Part shown: piece after piece, positions 8,598 to 18,317 of the stretch | How the letters are laid out: every line of letters begins with the position of its first letter | How positions within the stretch are numbered: the stretch's first letter is position 1 | Source of the DNA: Gallionella sp. | Lineage (GTDB): Bacteria; Pseudomonadota; Gammaproteobacteria; Burkholderiales; Gallionellaceae | Direction of reading: 5' to 3' | DNA: 42,955 bases | Assembly: GCA_030653355.1 (NCBI GenBank) | Contig: JAURZN010000052.1 | Coordinates: 1 to 42,955 of the forward strand | Made by a program: the position numbers and the translations under genes | The notes under the pieces: generated by a model | The model's input: only the letters and a program-made list of their open reading frames with translations | The model's database searches: none | Told to the model about the DNA's origin: nothing

Positions 8598-9866
8598 ATG
8601 CCTATTACTCTGACCGATTGGCTCACTTATCTCGAATCACTACATCCCAAGACCATTGCGCTCGGTTTGACGCGGGTGGCCGAGGTTAAACAGCGGCTGC
8701 ATCTTGACGCGGATTTTCCGTTGATTGTGGTTGGCGGCACCAACGGCAAAGGCTCGGTGTGCGCGATGCTGGAATCCATCCTGCATGCAGCCGGATACCG
8801 TGTCGGCTGCTATACCTCGCCGCACCTGCTGCACTACAACGAACGCGTGCGCATAGACAAACAACAAGCTTCCGATGAGGAGTTGTGCGCATCATTTGCG
8901 GAAATTGAACATGCACGCGGCGATATACCGCTTACTTATTTTGAGTTCGGTACGCTGGCGGCGATGCAACTGTTTATCGATCATAAGGTAGATGTCGCCA
9001 TTCTTGAGGTGGGGCTGGGCGGCAGGCTGGATGCGGTGAATGTGTTTGATGCTGATTGTGCCGTGGTGACTTCGGTGGATATCGATCACACCGATTATCT
9101 GGGCGAGACGCGGGAAGAGATTGCCTTCGAGAAGGCGGGGATTTTCAGGCAAGGCCGTGTAGCGATTTGCGCGGACAGCGATGTGCCGCAGACGATACAC
9201 GACCATGCGCAGGCGATCGGTGCGGACTTGTGGAGCATAGGGCGTGAATTCGGTTTTACAGCGCATCAGGGGCAATGGGATTATCGCAGCAAGGCAGGGT
9301 CGCGCAGTGCGCTGCCCCATCCGGCCTTGCGCGGCACGTTCCAGTTGCACAATGCGAGTGCCGCGCTGGCGGCGCTGGATGCGCTGAAAGAAAGGTTGCC
9401 GGTGAGCATGGCAGCGATACGTCGCGGATTGACAGAAGTGCAACTGGCAGGACGTTTCCAGTTCGTGCCGGGCAAGCCGCAATTGATCATGGATGTGGCG
9501 CATAACCCGCATGCGGCCCGTACGCTGGCGCAAAATTTGTCCGGCTTGCCGCCTTGTCCGCATACTTATGCCGTATTTGCGATGCTCAAGGACAAGGATA
9601 TGGCGGGCGTGGCGGCGGCGATGGATCCGCATATCAATACCTGGCTGGTGGCCGGTATAGCCGCGCCACGCGGTGCCAGTGCTGAAGAATTGGCCGATGT
9701 GCTGCACCTTGCCGGGGTGCGCGGCGCGGTCATCCGTTTCCCTGATATTGCCGCTAGCGTCGCGCATGCCTGTGACGTGGCAGGCGAAAATGATAGAATC
9801 GTCATCTTTGGATCGTTCTACACCGTAGCGGAAGCTCTGCTGGTCAGAGGCGTGCGCGTGGTATGA
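8598..9866 (+). CDS. folC: Bifunctional dihydrofolate/folylpolyglutamate synthase
   Basis: FolC adds glutamate to dihydropteroate and to folates, using ATP, in the cytoplasm. The ATP-binding loop is VVGGTNGKGSVCAMLE (~34-50), and the Mur-ligase-like motifs LEVGLGGRLDAVN and VDIDHTDYLGETREEIAFEK follow; the C-terminal domain has MDVAHNPHAARTL. From ATG 8598 the protein has 422 residues and starts MPITLTDWLTYLESLHP, as the family does. A TTG start at 8562 is open but lies within the GGTGCAAT repeat and adds 12 unrelated residues, so it is not preferred. No strong ribosome binding site is visible before 8598. Confidence 0.95.
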   Translation: MPITLTDWLTYLESLHPKTIALGLTRVAEVKQRLHLDADFPLIVVGGTNGKGSVCAMLESILHAAGYRVGCYTSPHLLHYNERVRIDKQQASDEELCASFAEIEHARGDIPLTYFEFGTLAAMQLFIDHKVDVAILEVGLGGRLDAVNVFDADCAVVTSVDIDHTDYLGETREEIAFEKAGIFRQGRVAICADSDVPQTIHDHAQAIGADLWSIGREFGFTAHQGQWDYRSKAGSRSALPHPALRGTFQLHNASAALAALDALKERLPVSMAAIRRGLTEVQLAGRFQFVPGKPQLIMDVAHNPHAARTLAQNLSGLPPCPHTYAVFAMLKDKDMAGVAAAMDPHINTWLVAGIAAPRGASAEELADVLHLAGVRGAVIRFPDIAASVAHACDVAGENDRIVIFGSFYTVAEALLVRGVRVV

Positions 9867-9932
9867 ACGATTCCTGTCTGCATAAACTGATTTTCAGGGC
9901 GGGCGGGGGATTTATTTTGGCGGGATCGGTTA

Positions 9933-10556
9933 ATGGCTAAGCAAGGTACGGAAGAAGAACTGAATATCAAGCGTCGTGCGCGTCGTCGTCTGATCGGTGC
10001 GATTGCGCTGGCGCTGGCGATAGTCGTGATTTTGCCCATGGTGCTGGACAGTGAACCCAAGCCGAGCGGGCAGGGCATTGAATTGCGCATTCCGGCTGCC
10101 GATAAGGCGGGTGAGTTCGTTCCCGATGTTCCGGTGTCCGAAGTGGTGGAGGCGAGCGCAGAATCAGCTGTTGTCGTCAGTGCAGGTTCTGAGGTGATCG
10201 CCGTCGTTCCGGTCGAAAAATCGCCTGCTGCGCAGCCCGTTGCTTCAGGTCATATCACCAAACAGGAAGTTAAAAAACAGCCCGCTGCCACACCGGAGTC
10301 TGAGGTCGTGAAGGCCGAGGTCAGGCCAACGGAGGCGGCAAACTATGCCGTGCAGGTCGGCGCCTTCTCGAATGCAGCGACGGCGACGCAGGAAGCGGAT
10401 AAATTGAAGGCGTGGGGCTTCAAGGCCTATACCGAATTGATCAGCGGTACCACGCGGGTACGTGTCGGGCCCTATGCGGATCGCGACAAGGCGGAAAAAG
10501 TGCGCTTGTTGTTGGAGAAGCGTGGCTTGCATCCGGTTATAACGGCGCTTAAATGA
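9933..10556 (+). CDS. dedD: SPOR-domain protein (DedD-like)
   Basis: A 207-residue bitopic inner-membrane protein: a short basic cytoplasmic N-terminus, one membrane helix (~19-38), an Ala/Val/Glu/Lys-rich periplasmic linker and a C-terminal SPOR domain (~134-206, from NYAVQVGAFSNA to TRVRVGPYADRDKAE). SPOR domains bind denuded glycan strands at the division septum, so a role in cell division is likely. It lies between folC and cvpA, as dedD does in many proteobacteria, and its TGA overlaps the cvpA ATG (ATGA). Confidence 0.88.
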   Translation: MAKQGTEEELNIKRRARRRLIGAIALALAIVVILPMVLDSEPKPSGQGIELRIPAADKAGEFVPDVPVSEVVEASAESAVVVSAGSEVIAVVPVEKSPAAQPVASGHITKQEVKKQPAATPESEVVKAEVRPTEAANYAVQVGAFSNAATATQEADKLKAWGFKAYTELISGTTRVRVGPYADRDKAEKVRLLLEKRGLHPVITALK

Positions 10557-11047
10557 CAGGGTTCGATTATGCTGCCATAGGCATTATGCTGGTGTCGTTG
10601 TTGCTGGGATTGTGGCGCGGTCTGGTTTATGAGGTGTTGTCGTTGCTGGGTTGGCCACTGGCGTTTGTGCTCAGCCGGATGTTTGCAGCAGATATCGAAC
10701 CGTTGCTGCCTATCAGTCAGGAGGCAGCCCGTGTTGCGTTAGCTTATGCACTGGTGTTCATCGCAGCCTTGATCGTATGGGGTATGCTGGTCTGGTTGTT
10801 TGCAAAACTGATCAAGGCGGTTGGTTTGGGCGTGCTGGACAGTGTGCTGGGTGGTGTGTTCGGATTGTTGCGCGGCGTGCTGGTGATACTGGCCTTGGTA
10901 TGGCTGGCGGGCATGTCGGATTTGCCTGATCAGCCGCTGTGGCGCGAGGCGCAATTCAGCCGGGTGGCGGAAGATGTCGCTATGCAGACAAAAGTATGGT
11001 TGCCGGACAATATTGCCGAGCGCATACATTATAAAAATCGTATTTAA
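10553..11047 (+). CDS. cvpA: CvpA family membrane protein
   Basis: A 164-residue protein with about four membrane helices (~5-25, 30-45, 64-90, 100-125), matching the CvpA (colicin V production) family in the motif LLGLWRGLVYEVLSL near the N-terminus and in GGVFGLLRGVLV. Its biochemical role is not settled; the gene is regularly found just before purF, as here, with purF 16 bases downstream. The start overlaps the dedD stop. Confidence 0.9.
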   Translation: MTGFDYAAIGIMLVSLLLGLWRGLVYEVLSLLGWPLAFVLSRMFAADIEPLLPISQEAARVALAYALVFIAALIVWGMLVWLFAKLIKAVGLGVLDSVLGGVFGLLRGVLVILALVWLAGMSDLPDQPLWREAQFSRVAEDVAMQTKVWLPDNIAERIHYKNRI

Positions 11048-11063
11048 CTATTAGGAAATAAAC

Positions 11064-12590
11064 ATGTGCGGCATTCTCGGAGTGGTCTCATATACGCCAG
11101 CTAACCAGCTTTTATATGACGGCTTGCAGGTATTACAGCATCGAGGCCAGGATGCCGCCGGAATTGCGACCATGGATGGCGATACCATCCATCTGCATAA
11201 AGGCAACGGCCTGGTGCGCGATGTATTTCGCACCCGTAACATGCGCGCCTTGCAGGGCAATACGGGTATTGCACATGTGCGTTATCCGACCGCCGGTTCC
11301 GCAGTGGATCACAATGAAGCGCAACCCTTTTATGTAAATTCACCGTTCGGCATCGTGCTCGGACACAACGGCAATCTGACCAACGCCGAAGAACTCAAGA
11401 AACAGCTGTTCGTGCAGGATTTGCGCCACGTCAATACCAACTCTGACTCGGAAGTGCTGCTGAATGTGCTGGCGCATGAGTTGCAGGCTAAATGCAAAGG
11501 CTTGCGCCTGGATACGGAGACTATTTTCTCCGCTGTTTCCAGCGTACACCAGCGCTGTCGCGGTGCATATGCGGTGGTGGCGATTATTGCCGGTTATGGC
11601 TTGCTGGCGTTTCGCGATAGTCACGGCATACGCCCGCTGGTCATCGGCGTAAACGAAACCGAATCAGGCACGGAATATCTGATCGCTTCAGAAGGCGTTG
11701 CATTGGATACGCTGGGCTTCAAATTCATGCGCGACATCGCGCCTGGCGAAGCCGTATTTGTGGACTTCGATGGACAGCTGCACAGCAAGCAGTGCAGCGA
11801 TAACCCCGTGTTAAATCCGTGCATATTCGAATATGTTTATTTTGCCCGCCCGGATTCGGTGATGGATGGCGTGTCAGTGTATGAGTCGCGTCTGTATATG
11901 GGCGAGTATCTGGCCGACAAGCTGGCACGCACCTGGCCGGAGATAGCCATCGACGTGGTCATCCCGATTCCCGATTCCAGTCGCCCCAGTGCACTGCAAC
12001 TGGCGAATCATCTGAACATTCCATTCCGCGAAGGTTTTGTAAAGAATCGTTATATCGGACGTACCTTTATCATGCCGGGACAGGCGCTGCGCAAAAAATC
12101 AGTGCGTCAGAAGTTGAATGCCATCGGTGTCGAATTCAAGGGCAAGAACGTATTGCTGGTGGACGATTCCATCGTGCGTGGCACCACCAGTCGCGAGATC
12201 GTGCAAATGGCCCGGGATGCGGGGGCGCTGAAGGTGTATTTCGCCTCCGCAGCACCGCCGGTACGTTATCCCAATGTATATGGCATCGATATGCCCAGCC
12301 GTGCCGAATTGATCGCAACGGGGCGCAGCGATGAAGAAATCTGCCGCGAAATCGGCGCGGATGCATTGATTTATCAGGATCTGGAAGATTTGAAGGCGGC
12401 CGTTCGCAAGGCTAATCCTGAAATCATGGATTATGAGTCTTCCTGTTTTGACGGAATTTACATTACCGGTGACATTACACCGGCGTATCTGGACAAGATC
12501 GAGCAGGGGCGTGCGGGCGGCAAGGCAAACAAAGTTGTCGATGATGATCAGATGGAACTGGAACTGGCAATGAGTGCCACTTCGATGTGA
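11064..12590 (+). CDS. purF: Amidophosphoribosyltransferase
   Basis: PurF catalyses the first committed step of purine synthesis, PRPP plus glutamine to phosphoribosylamine. The protein starts [10 protein letters not shown], so Cys2 becomes the N-terminal nucleophile of the glutaminase domain; [10 protein letters not shown] and [12 protein letters not shown] follow. The C-terminal phosphoribosyltransferase domain has the PRPP loop [14 protein letters not shown] (~362-375) and [10 protein letters not shown]. At 508 residues it has the usual length. AGGAAA at 11052-11057 precedes the ATG. The pathway partner purL is also in this window, ~10 kb downstream. Confidence 0.97.
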   Translation: MCGILGVVSYTPANQLLYDGLQVLQHRGQDAAGIATMDGDTIHLHKGNGLVRDVFRTRNMRALQGNTGIAHVRYPTAGSAVDHNEAQPFYVNSPFGIVLGHNGNLTNAEELKKQLFVQDLRHVNTNSDSEVLLNVLAHELQAKCKGLRLDTETIFSAVSSVHQRCRGAYAVVAIIAGYGLLAFRDSHGIRPLVIGVNETESGTEYLIASEGVALDTLGFKFMRDIAPGEAVFVDFDGQLHSKQCSDNPVLNPCIFEYVYFARPDSVMDGVSVYESRLYMGEYLADKLARTWPEIAIDVVIPIPDSSRPSALQLANHLNIPFREGFVKNRYIGRTFIMPGQALRKKSVRQKLNAIGVEFKGKNVLLVDDSIVRGTTSREIVQMARDAGALKVYFASAAPPVRYPNVYGIDMPSRAELIATGRSDEEICREIGADALIYQDLEDLKAAVRKANPEIMDYESSCFDGIYITGDITPAYLDKIEQGRAGGKANKVVDDDQMELELAMSATSM

Positions 12591-12594
12591 TTTT

Positions 12595-12632
12595 GTAGGC
12601 TGGGTTAGCGCAGCGCAACCCGGCAGGGCAAG
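12595..12632. repeat. Palindromic intergenic repeat between purF and metZ
   Basis: The segment GTAGGCTGGGTT followed by AGCGCAGCGC and AACCCGG can fold as GGGTT/AACCC around a GC-rich loop. Repeats of this appearance are widespread between genes of environmental proteobacteria; I recognise the type but cannot name a formal family. Confidence 0.6.
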
Positions 12633-12646
12633 GGGGATTTAATCAA

Positions 12647-13819
12647 ATGAACGAAGAGAATTATCAGCCTGAAACGCTGGCGGTGCGTGCAGGTACGGTG
12701 CGCAGCCAGTTCGGCGAGCACAGTGAAGCGATGTTTCTGACATCCAGCTTCGTGTTCGACAGCGCTGCACAGGCGGCCGCCCGTTTCATCGGTGAGCAAC
12801 CCGGCAATATCTATTCGCGCTTCACCAATCCCAGCGTCACGATGTTCGAAGAACGTCTTGCCGCGCTGGAAGGGGCGGAGCAATGCATCGCCACCGCATC
12901 CGGCATGGCGGCCATACTGTCGTGCGTCATGGGCGTGCTCAAGGCGGGCGATCATATCGTCGCGTCCGTCAGTCTGTTCGGCTCTACGGTGAATCTGTTC
13001 AATAACGTCATCAAGAAATTCGGTGTCGAGACGACCTATGTTTCCGCCACGGATGTGGCTGAGTGGCAGGCCGCAGTGCGACCCAATTCGCGTCTGTTTT
13101 TTCTGGAAACGCCGTCCAATCCGCTCACCGAAATTTCCGACATCGCGGCGATTGCCGCCGTGGCCAAAAACTGCGGCGCACTGCTGGCGGTGGATAACTG
13201 TTTCTGTACGCCTATCTTGCAACGCCCGATGGAAATGGGGGCGGATATTGTGATTCACTCCGCCACCAAATACATCGACGGGCAGGGGCGTGTGCTGGGC
13301 GGGGCGGTGCTGGGCAACAGGAAAAATCTCGAAGGCGTATACGGCTTTTTGCGTACCACCGGCCCTACCATGAGTGCATTCAATGCATGGATATTCCTGA
13401 AAGGCCTGGAGACGCTGAAACTGCGCATGGATGCGCACAGTGCCAATGCGCTGGAACTGGCCAAGTGGCTGGAGGCGCAGCCCAATGTGGCGCGGGTATT
13501 TTATCCGGGCTTGCCGTCGCACCCGCAACATGAATTGGCGATGCGCCAGCAGAAAACAGGCGGTGGCATCGTGTCTTTCGAGGTGAAAGGTGGTAAGGAT
13601 GCCGCATGGCGCGTGATCGACGCAACCAAAATGCTCTCGATTACGGCTAATCTGGGTGACACGCGCACCACTATCTGTCATTCCGCCAGCACCACCCATG
13701 CGCGCATCAGCCCGGAGGCGCGCGCGGCGGCAGGCATCACGGATGGACTGATACGCATCGCTGTGGGCCTGGAGGCGGTGGTGGATATTCAGCACGATCT
13801 GCGCGGCTTGGCTGGCTGA
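12647..13819 (+). CDS. metZ: O-succinylhomoserine sulfhydrylase (MetZ-like)
   Basis: A 390-residue PLP enzyme of the Cys/Met metabolism family. The PLP lysine is K208 in HSATKYIDGQG; YSRFTNPSVTMFEERLAALE and FFLETPSNPL are family motifs. The sequence and its position after purF match MetZ, which makes homocysteine from O-succinylhomoserine and sulfide. Cystathionine gamma-synthase or an O-acetylhomoserine sulfhydrylase cannot be fully ruled out without alignment. A purine-rich AAGGGGGA lies at 12630-12637. The next gene begins two bases after its stop. Confidence 0.88.
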   Translation: MNEENYQPETLAVRAGTVRSQFGEHSEAMFLTSSFVFDSAAQAAARFIGEQPGNIYSRFTNPSVTMFEERLAALEGAEQCIATASGMAAILSCVMGVLKAGDHIVASVSLFGSTVNLFNNVIKKFGVETTYVSATDVAEWQAAVRPNSRLFFLETPSNPLTEISDIAAIAAVAKNCGALLAVDNCFCTPILQRPMEMGADIVIHSATKYIDGQGRVLGGAVLGNRKNLEGVYGFLRTTGPTMSAFNAWIFLKGLETLKLRMDAHSANALELAKWLEAQPNVARVFYPGLPSHPQHELAMRQQKTGGGIVSFEVKGGKDAAWRVIDATKMLSITANLGDTRTTICHSASTTHARISPEARAAAGITDGLIRIAVGLEAVVDIQHDLRGLAG

Positions 13820-13820
13820 G

Positions 13821-14312
13821 ATGGATATCCTCGCCGCACAGGCAGGAGGGTTGCTCAAATCGCACGGGCTGATGCTGGCGACGGCGGAATCCTGTACCGG
13901 CGGCGGTGTGGCGCATGCGATTACCGAAATAGCAGGCAGTTCGACCTGGTTTGAGCGCGGGTTTGTAACTTATTCCAACCTGTCCAAACAGGAGATGCTG
14001 GGTGTGCTCGATGCGACGCTGGACCGTTATGGTGCGGTATCCGAGGCGGTGGTGCGTGAGATGGTGGAAGGTGTATTGCATCACAGCCACGCACAGCTGG
14101 CACTGGCGGTCAGCGGCATCGCGGGTCCGGGTGGAGGAACACAGGAAAAACCGGTAGGCACAGTTTGGTTTGCCTGGGGGATGCGGCACGGGGCTATCCA
14201 TGCGCAGCGCCATCAGCTTGCCGGAAACCGCGCTGAAGTGCGTTCGCAGGCGGTGCGCATCGCGTTGCAGGGAATAATAGATTTGCTCAGCCAGCGCACA
14301 GAAACAGCTTGA
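13821..14312 (+). CDS. pncC: Nicotinamide-nucleotide amidohydrolase (CinA C-terminal family)
   Basis: A 163-residue stand-alone CinA C-terminal domain. PncC deamidates nicotinamide mononucleotide to nicotinate mononucleotide in NAD salvage. The family signatures ATAESCTGGGVAHAIT (catalytic Ser), FVTYSNLSKQEMLGV and AVSGIAGPGGGT are all present, and the length agrees with the single-domain form. It starts two bases after the metZ stop and is probably cotranscribed with it. In many proteobacteria pncC precedes recA, as here. Confidence 0.95.
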   Translation: MDILAAQAGGLLKSHGLMLATAESCTGGGVAHAITEIAGSSTWFERGFVTYSNLSKQEMLGVLDATLDRYGAVSEAVVREMVEGVLHHSHAQLALAVSGIAGPGGGTQEKPVGTVWFAWGMRHGAIHAQRHQLAGNRAEVRSQAVRIALQGIIDLLSQRTETA

Positions 14313-14532
14313 GTCGATTGCTCGCGCGCAGGCGCGGAGATTGCGGAGTCAAAACAATCTCTTGCTACGTGCATCAATCGAACAGACAGGTTGAGATTAA
14401 TCGCAACCATCTGTATCTAAAGTATTTTTGTTTATTTCTGTATAAAATACTGATTTTGAATCTGACGATCAGCTTTTGATTCAGATTCTCCGCCGAGTTC
14501 TCCGCGTCCTTACGTGATAAATTTTTTCAAAA

Positions 14533-14574
14533 AGAACGTTCGTTCTGTTCAAGCGTGCATGGGTATGCCATAAT
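14533..14574 (+). promoter_or_regulatory. Candidate recA promoter with a possible LexA operator
   Basis: AGAAC-GTTC-GTTCT (14533-14546) is an inverted repeat of the form AGAAC-N4-GTTCT. It overlaps a weak -35 (TGTTCA, 14546-14551), spaced 17 bases from a -10-like CATAAT (14569-14574), about 30 bases before the recA ATG. recA is usually SOS-regulated, so this is a candidate LexA site. However, it differs from the CTG-N10-CAG box common in this class, so the assignment is tentative. The rest of 14313-14532 shows no gene. Confidence 0.4.
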
Positions 14575-14603
14575 CCGCGCACAAATTTCTAAAGGATAAA
14601 AAA

Positions 14604-15665
14604 ATGGACGACAATAAAAGTAAAGCACTCGCGGCTGCACTGAGCCAGATCGAGAAGCAATTCGGCAAGGGTTCCATCATGCGCCTCGGTGAAAACGAAG
14701 TGGCGCAGGATATACAGGTGGTTTCCACCGGTTCGCTGGGACTGGATATCGCACTTGGCGTAGGCGGTCTGCCGCGTGGACGCGTGGTCGAAATATATGG
14801 TCCGGAATCATCCGGCAAGACCACGCTGACGTTGCAAATTATCGCCGAGATGCAGAAGCTGGGCGGCACGGCGGCGTTTATCGATGCGGAACATGCGCTC
14901 GACCCGCAATATGCGCAGAAGCTCGGCGTCAAGGTCGAAGACCTGCTGATCTCGCAGCCGGACAACGGCGAGCAGGCGCTGGAGATCACCGACATGCTGG
15001 TGCGTTCCGGTTCGGTGGATGTGGTGGTGATTGACTCGGTTGCCGCGTTGACGCCGAAGGCGGAAATCGAAGGCGAAATGGGCGACGCGCAGATGGGCTT
15101 GCATGCGCGTCTGATGTCACAGGCGCTGCGCAAACTGACTGCGAATATCAAGCGCTCCAATACGCTGGTGATCTTCATCAATCAGATCCGCATGAAGATC
15201 GGCGTGATGTTCGGCAATCCTGAAACCACTACCGGCGGCAATGCGCTGAAGTTCTACGCTTCGGTGCGCCTGGATATTCGCCGCACCGGTTCGATCAAGA
15301 AGGGCGACGAAGTGATCGGCAATGAGACGCGCGTCAAGGTGGTGAAGAACAAGGTGGCGCCGCCGTTCAAGGAAGCGCGTTTCGATATCATGTTCGGTGA
15401 AGGCATCTCCCGCGAAGGCGAAGTCGTTGAGTTGGGTGTGGAGCATAAACTGGTGGAGAAATCCGGTGCCTGGTACAGCTACAAGGGCGAAAAAATCGGC
15501 CAGGGCAAGGACAACGCACGCGAATATCTGCGCGAGCATCCTGAAATTGCCTTTGAGATCGAGAACCGTGTGCGCGAAGCATTGGGCGTAGCCTTGCTGG
15601 ATGCGGGCGGGAAGCCAGGCAAGAAAGCCGCTGCCAAGGCGAAGGTCGATGAGGAAAAAGCCTGA
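14604..15665 (+). CDS. recA: Recombinase RecA
   Basis: RecA forms filaments on single-stranded DNA, drives strand exchange and triggers LexA self-cleavage. The 353-residue protein has Walker [10 protein letters not shown] (66-74), Walker B-type [10 protein letters not shown], the loop 2 region [15 protein letters not shown], and the usual Lys/Asp/Glu-rich C-terminal tail. AAAGGA at 14591-14596 sits eight bases before ATG. recX overlaps its 3' end, the standard arrangement. Confidence 0.99.
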   Translation: MDDNKSKALAAALSQIEKQFGKGSIMRLGENEVAQDIQVVSTGSLGLDIALGVGGLPRGRVVEIYGPESSGKTTLTLQIIAEMQKLGGTAAFIDAEHALDPQYAQKLGVKVEDLLISQPDNGEQALEITDMLVRSGSVDVVVIDSVAALTPKAEIEGEMGDAQMGLHARLMSQALRKLTANIKRSNTLVIFINQIRMKIGVMFGNPETTTGGNALKFYASVRLDIRRTGSIKKGDEVIGNETRVKVVKNKVAPPFKEARFDIMFGEGISREGEVVELGVEHKLVEKSGAWYSYKGEKIGQGKDNAREYLREHPEIAFEIENRVREALGVALLDAGGKPGKKAAAKAKVDEEKA

Positions 15666-16134
15666 ATTAAGTCTCAGGGCGCGGGCCTTGCAGTATCTGG
15701 CGCGGCGTGAGTACAGCCGCGCGGAACTGGCCGGCAAGTTGCGCCCTTATGCTCAGATCGAGGATGATTTCGAGCAGTTGCAGCCCGTCGATCTGGATGC
15801 CTTGCTCGATGATCTGACTGCGCGCGGCTGGTTGTCCGATGCCCGTGCCGCGACGCAACTGCTGCACGCCCGGCGTCCGCGCTTCGGCGCGCAGCGCATC
15901 ACCCACGAAATGCGTCAGAAGGGTATCGGCGATGCGTTGATAGAGCAGGCGCTGCCCGTGTTAAAGGAAACTGAACTGGAATCGGCACGCGGCGTGTGGC
16001 AAAGAAAATTTGGCGTGCTGCCGCAGGATGACAAGGCAAAAGCCAAACAGATACGATTTCTGCAATCGCGCGGCTTCGGTTTCGACGTGATTTTCAAAGT
16101 GTTGCGAGATGCAGAGACAGATCAGGTCGAGTGA
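15649..16134 (+). CDS. recX: RecX regulatory protein
   Basis: RecX caps and limits RecA filaments. From ATG 15649 the protein has 161 residues and begins with the family's N-terminal helix ([19 protein letters not shown]); [10 protein letters not shown] and [15 protein letters not shown] are typical three-helix repeat motifs. A longer open frame to 15601 runs through recA sequence and is not the likely start. The 17-base overlap with recA suggests coupled translation, fitting a low RecX to RecA ratio. Confidence 0.93.
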   Translation: MRKKPELSLRARALQYLARREYSRAELAGKLRPYAQIEDDFEQLQPVDLDALLDDLTARGWLSDARAATQLLHARRPRFGAQRITHEMRQKGIGDALIEQALPVLKETELESARGVWQRKFGVLPQDDKAKAKQIRFLQSRGFGFDVIFKVLRDAETDQVE

Positions 16135-16309
16135 ACGCGGTTGCGGGCGAGATTTGTGTTTTCTATGTGCTGATCGATTCCGGGCGCACCCCATAAAAAC
16201 TGTACATTTTGCTCGTTTCGGGTAAATTGCAGCATTTGTGCAACACAACGGAACTTGTCCGATGATTGCTTATCTGACAGATTTTTTTAATTCCTAAAGG
16301 GAAAATATT

Positions 16310-16831
16310 ATGACGCAGTATAGCAAACGCATGGTGATCGTTCATTGGCTGACTCTGATATTGCTGGTCGCAGCCTGGTTTCTGGGTGAATCGGTGCATG
16401 ATCTGAGAAAATCTGAGGAGGGTGCGACTCTGGCTGGCTATATTGCGCACGCACTGGTGGGCGGTGCCGTGCTGCTGCTGACGGTCATGCGTCTGTTATT
16501 CCGCAGCAAGGACGGCGTGCCTGCACCACTGGGCAACACTCTTATGGATAAAGTGGCCAAGGGCATACAGCATCTGATGTACCTGGTGTTGTTCCTGCTG
16601 CCGGTGAGCGGGATGATGCAGGTCCTCACCAGTGACGTGAGCAAGGCATTGCTGGCAGGGGATGCGAGTCTTTTGCCGCAGAATTTTACCGGTGTGTCTG
16701 CCCTTGAGTTTCACGAAGTGCTGGTTACCGTGTTGATCGTATTGGCAGGCCTGCATATTCTGGGTGCGCTCAAGCATCAGTTCATCTCGAAAGATGGCCT
16801 GATGGAACGCATGATGTTGCGTCGCAAATAA
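16310..16831 (+). CDS. Cytochrome b561 family protein
   Basis: A 173-residue, four-helix membrane protein (helices ~10-28, 42-62, 85-105, 128-150) with histidines placed for two b hemes (H14, H47, H88 and H145-type positions). The opening YSKRMVIVHWLTLILLVAAW is typical of the prokaryotic cytochrome b561/YodB group, which carries electrons between quinols and periplasmic or other acceptors. The physiological partner is unknown. It stands alone: 175 bases without a gene precede it and a terminator follows. Confidence 0.88.
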   Translation: MTQYSKRMVIVHWLTLILLVAAWFLGESVHDLRKSEEGATLAGYIAHALVGGAVLLLTVMRLLFRSKDGVPAPLGNTLMDKVAKGIQHLMYLVLFLLPVSGMMQVLTSDVSKALLAGDASLLPQNFTGVSALEFHEVLVTVLIVLAGLHILGALKHQFISKDGLMERMMLRRK

Positions 16832-16852
16832 GCCAATTCGGCGAAATGAAGG

Positions 16853-16877
16853 AAAGGGCACTGCGGTGCCCTTTTTT
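16853..16877 (+). terminator. Rho-independent terminator after cytochrome b561
   Basis: The stem AAAGGGCAC (16853-16861) pairs with GTGCCCTTT (16866-16874) around TGCG and continues into a T run. Confidence 0.88.
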
Positions 16878-16977
16878 ATTGGCGTCAATTGAGCATCAAG
16901 TTGCATGGCCTATCCGGCTTGCTGGTATATTCAGGCTTCTGGCAGGTGGCGCTGCACTGAAAATATAGGGGAAGGCA

Positions 16978-17394
16978 ATGGCAGTTTACATATACTGGTT
17001 TCTGTTGGCTTTGGTATTGCTCGGACTGGAAATGGCAACAGGCACGTTCTATTTGCTGGTGCTCTCCATTGCGATGGCTGTAGGGGGGCTCGCCGCCTTG
17101 CTGGATGCGGGTGTCGCATGGCAATTGACGCTTTGTGCGCTGGCGACGGTCGTCGGCACGATGGTTTTGCGTTTATGGAAAAATGCTCACCTCAACAAGG
17201 TGGCTGATGCCAGTCTGGATGTCGGGCAGCCTGTGCAGGTAGAAACGTGGCACGAGAATGGCACAGTCCGGGTTTTATACCGTGGGGCTGCGTGGGATGC
17301 AGAGCCTGAATCTGCCGACATGCCACGCGAAGGAATGTTCTACATCAAGGAGATGCGCGGCTCCAGTCTGGTTTTGACGCATCGCAAACCGTAA
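16978..17394 (+). CDS. NfeD-like membrane protein
   Basis: A 138-residue protein with two to three membrane helices (~4-22, 26-45, 48-66) and a C-terminal soluble OB-fold of the NfeD type (VGQPVQVETWHENGTVRVLYRGAAWDA). Short NfeD proteins are regular operon partners of SPFH proteins and are thought to help organise membrane microdomains. The SPFH gene starts 17 bases downstream, which supports this reading. Confidence 0.87.
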   Translation: MAVYIYWFLLALVLLGLEMATGTFYLLVLSIAMAVGGLAALLDAGVAWQLTLCALATVVGTMVLRLWKNAHLNKVADASLDVGQPVQVETWHENGTVRVLYRGAAWDAEPESADMPREGMFYIKEMRGSSLVLTHRKP

Positions 17395-17411
17395 CACCCT
17401 AAGGAGGAAAC

Positions 17412-18317
17412 ATGGAAATCTCGTTGCTTATACTGGTCGCTGCCATTATTTTTATTGTCAAGGCACTCAAGGTGGTGCCACAGCAGCATTCATGGGTGGT
17501 CGAGCGCCTGGGGCGCTTTCATGCGGCGTTGTTGCCGGGGCTGAATATCGTCATCCCGTTTATTGATCGGGTTGCCTACAAGCACATGCTCAAGGAAGTC
17601 CCGCTCGATGTGCCCAGCCAGGTCTGCATTACCCGGGACAATACGCAACTGACGGTGGACGGCATTCTGTATTTTCAGGTGACCGATCCACGGCTGGCTT
17701 CCTATGGCACCAGCAATTACGTCGTGGCGATTACCCAGCTTGCACAGACGACTTTGCGTTCCGTCATAGGAAAGATGGAGCTGGACAAGACTTTCGAGGA
17801 ACGTGACGACATCAACCGCGCCGTGGTTGCGGCACTGGATGAAGCCGCTACCAGCTGGGGTGTGAAGGTGTTGCGCTACGAGATCAAGGATCTGACCCCG
17901 CCCAAGGAAATTCTGCATGCCATGCAGGCGCAGATCACCGCCGAGCGCGAGAAACGCGCCCTGATTGCCGCCTCGGAAGGGCGCAAACAGGAGCAGATCA
18001 ATATTGCTACAGGTGAACGTGAAGCCTTTATTCAGCGTTCCGAGGGTGAGAAGCAGGCGGCGATTAACAACGCACAGGGTGAGGCGGAAGCCATCAAGGC
18101 GGTTGCGGCGGCCACCGCCATGGCCATTTCTCAAGTCGCGCTGGCCATCCAGTCTCCCGGAGGCATGGATGCGGTTAATCTCAAGGTGGCGGAAAAGTAT
18201 GTGGAAGCATTCGGCAATGTGGCCAAGGAAGGTAATACCTTGATTCTGCCGGGTAATCTGGCGGACATGGGCGCGATGGTGGCCACGGCGATGAGCATAG
18301 TGAAGGCGCAAAAATAA
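17412..18317 (+). CDS. SPFH/band 7 (stomatin/slipin, QmcA-like) protein
   Basis: A 301-residue protein with an N-terminal membrane anchor (~3-18) and an SPFH domain opening with VPQQHSWVVERLGRFHAALLPGLN. A long Ala/Glu/Gln-rich coiled coil (~175-235, with EREKRALIAASEGRKQEQIN) and a short hydrophobic C-terminus follow. Such proteins form membrane-bound oligomeric cages and often associate with proteases or NfeD. AAGGAGG before ATG 17412 is a near-perfect ribosome binding site, suggesting strong expression. Confidence 0.93.
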   Translation: MEISLLILVAAIIFIVKALKVVPQQHSWVVERLGRFHAALLPGLNIVIPFIDRVAYKHMLKEVPLDVPSQVCITRDNTQLTVDGILYFQVTDPRLASYGTSNYVVAITQLAQTTLRSVIGKMELDKTFEERDDINRAVVAALDEAATSWGVKVLRYEIKDLTPPKEILHAMQAQITAEREKRALIAASEGRKQEQINIATGEREAFIQRSEGEKQAAINNAQGEAEAIKAVAAATAMAISQVALAIQSPGGMDAVNLKVAEKYVEAFGNVAKEGNTLILPGNLADMGAMVATAMSIVKAQK

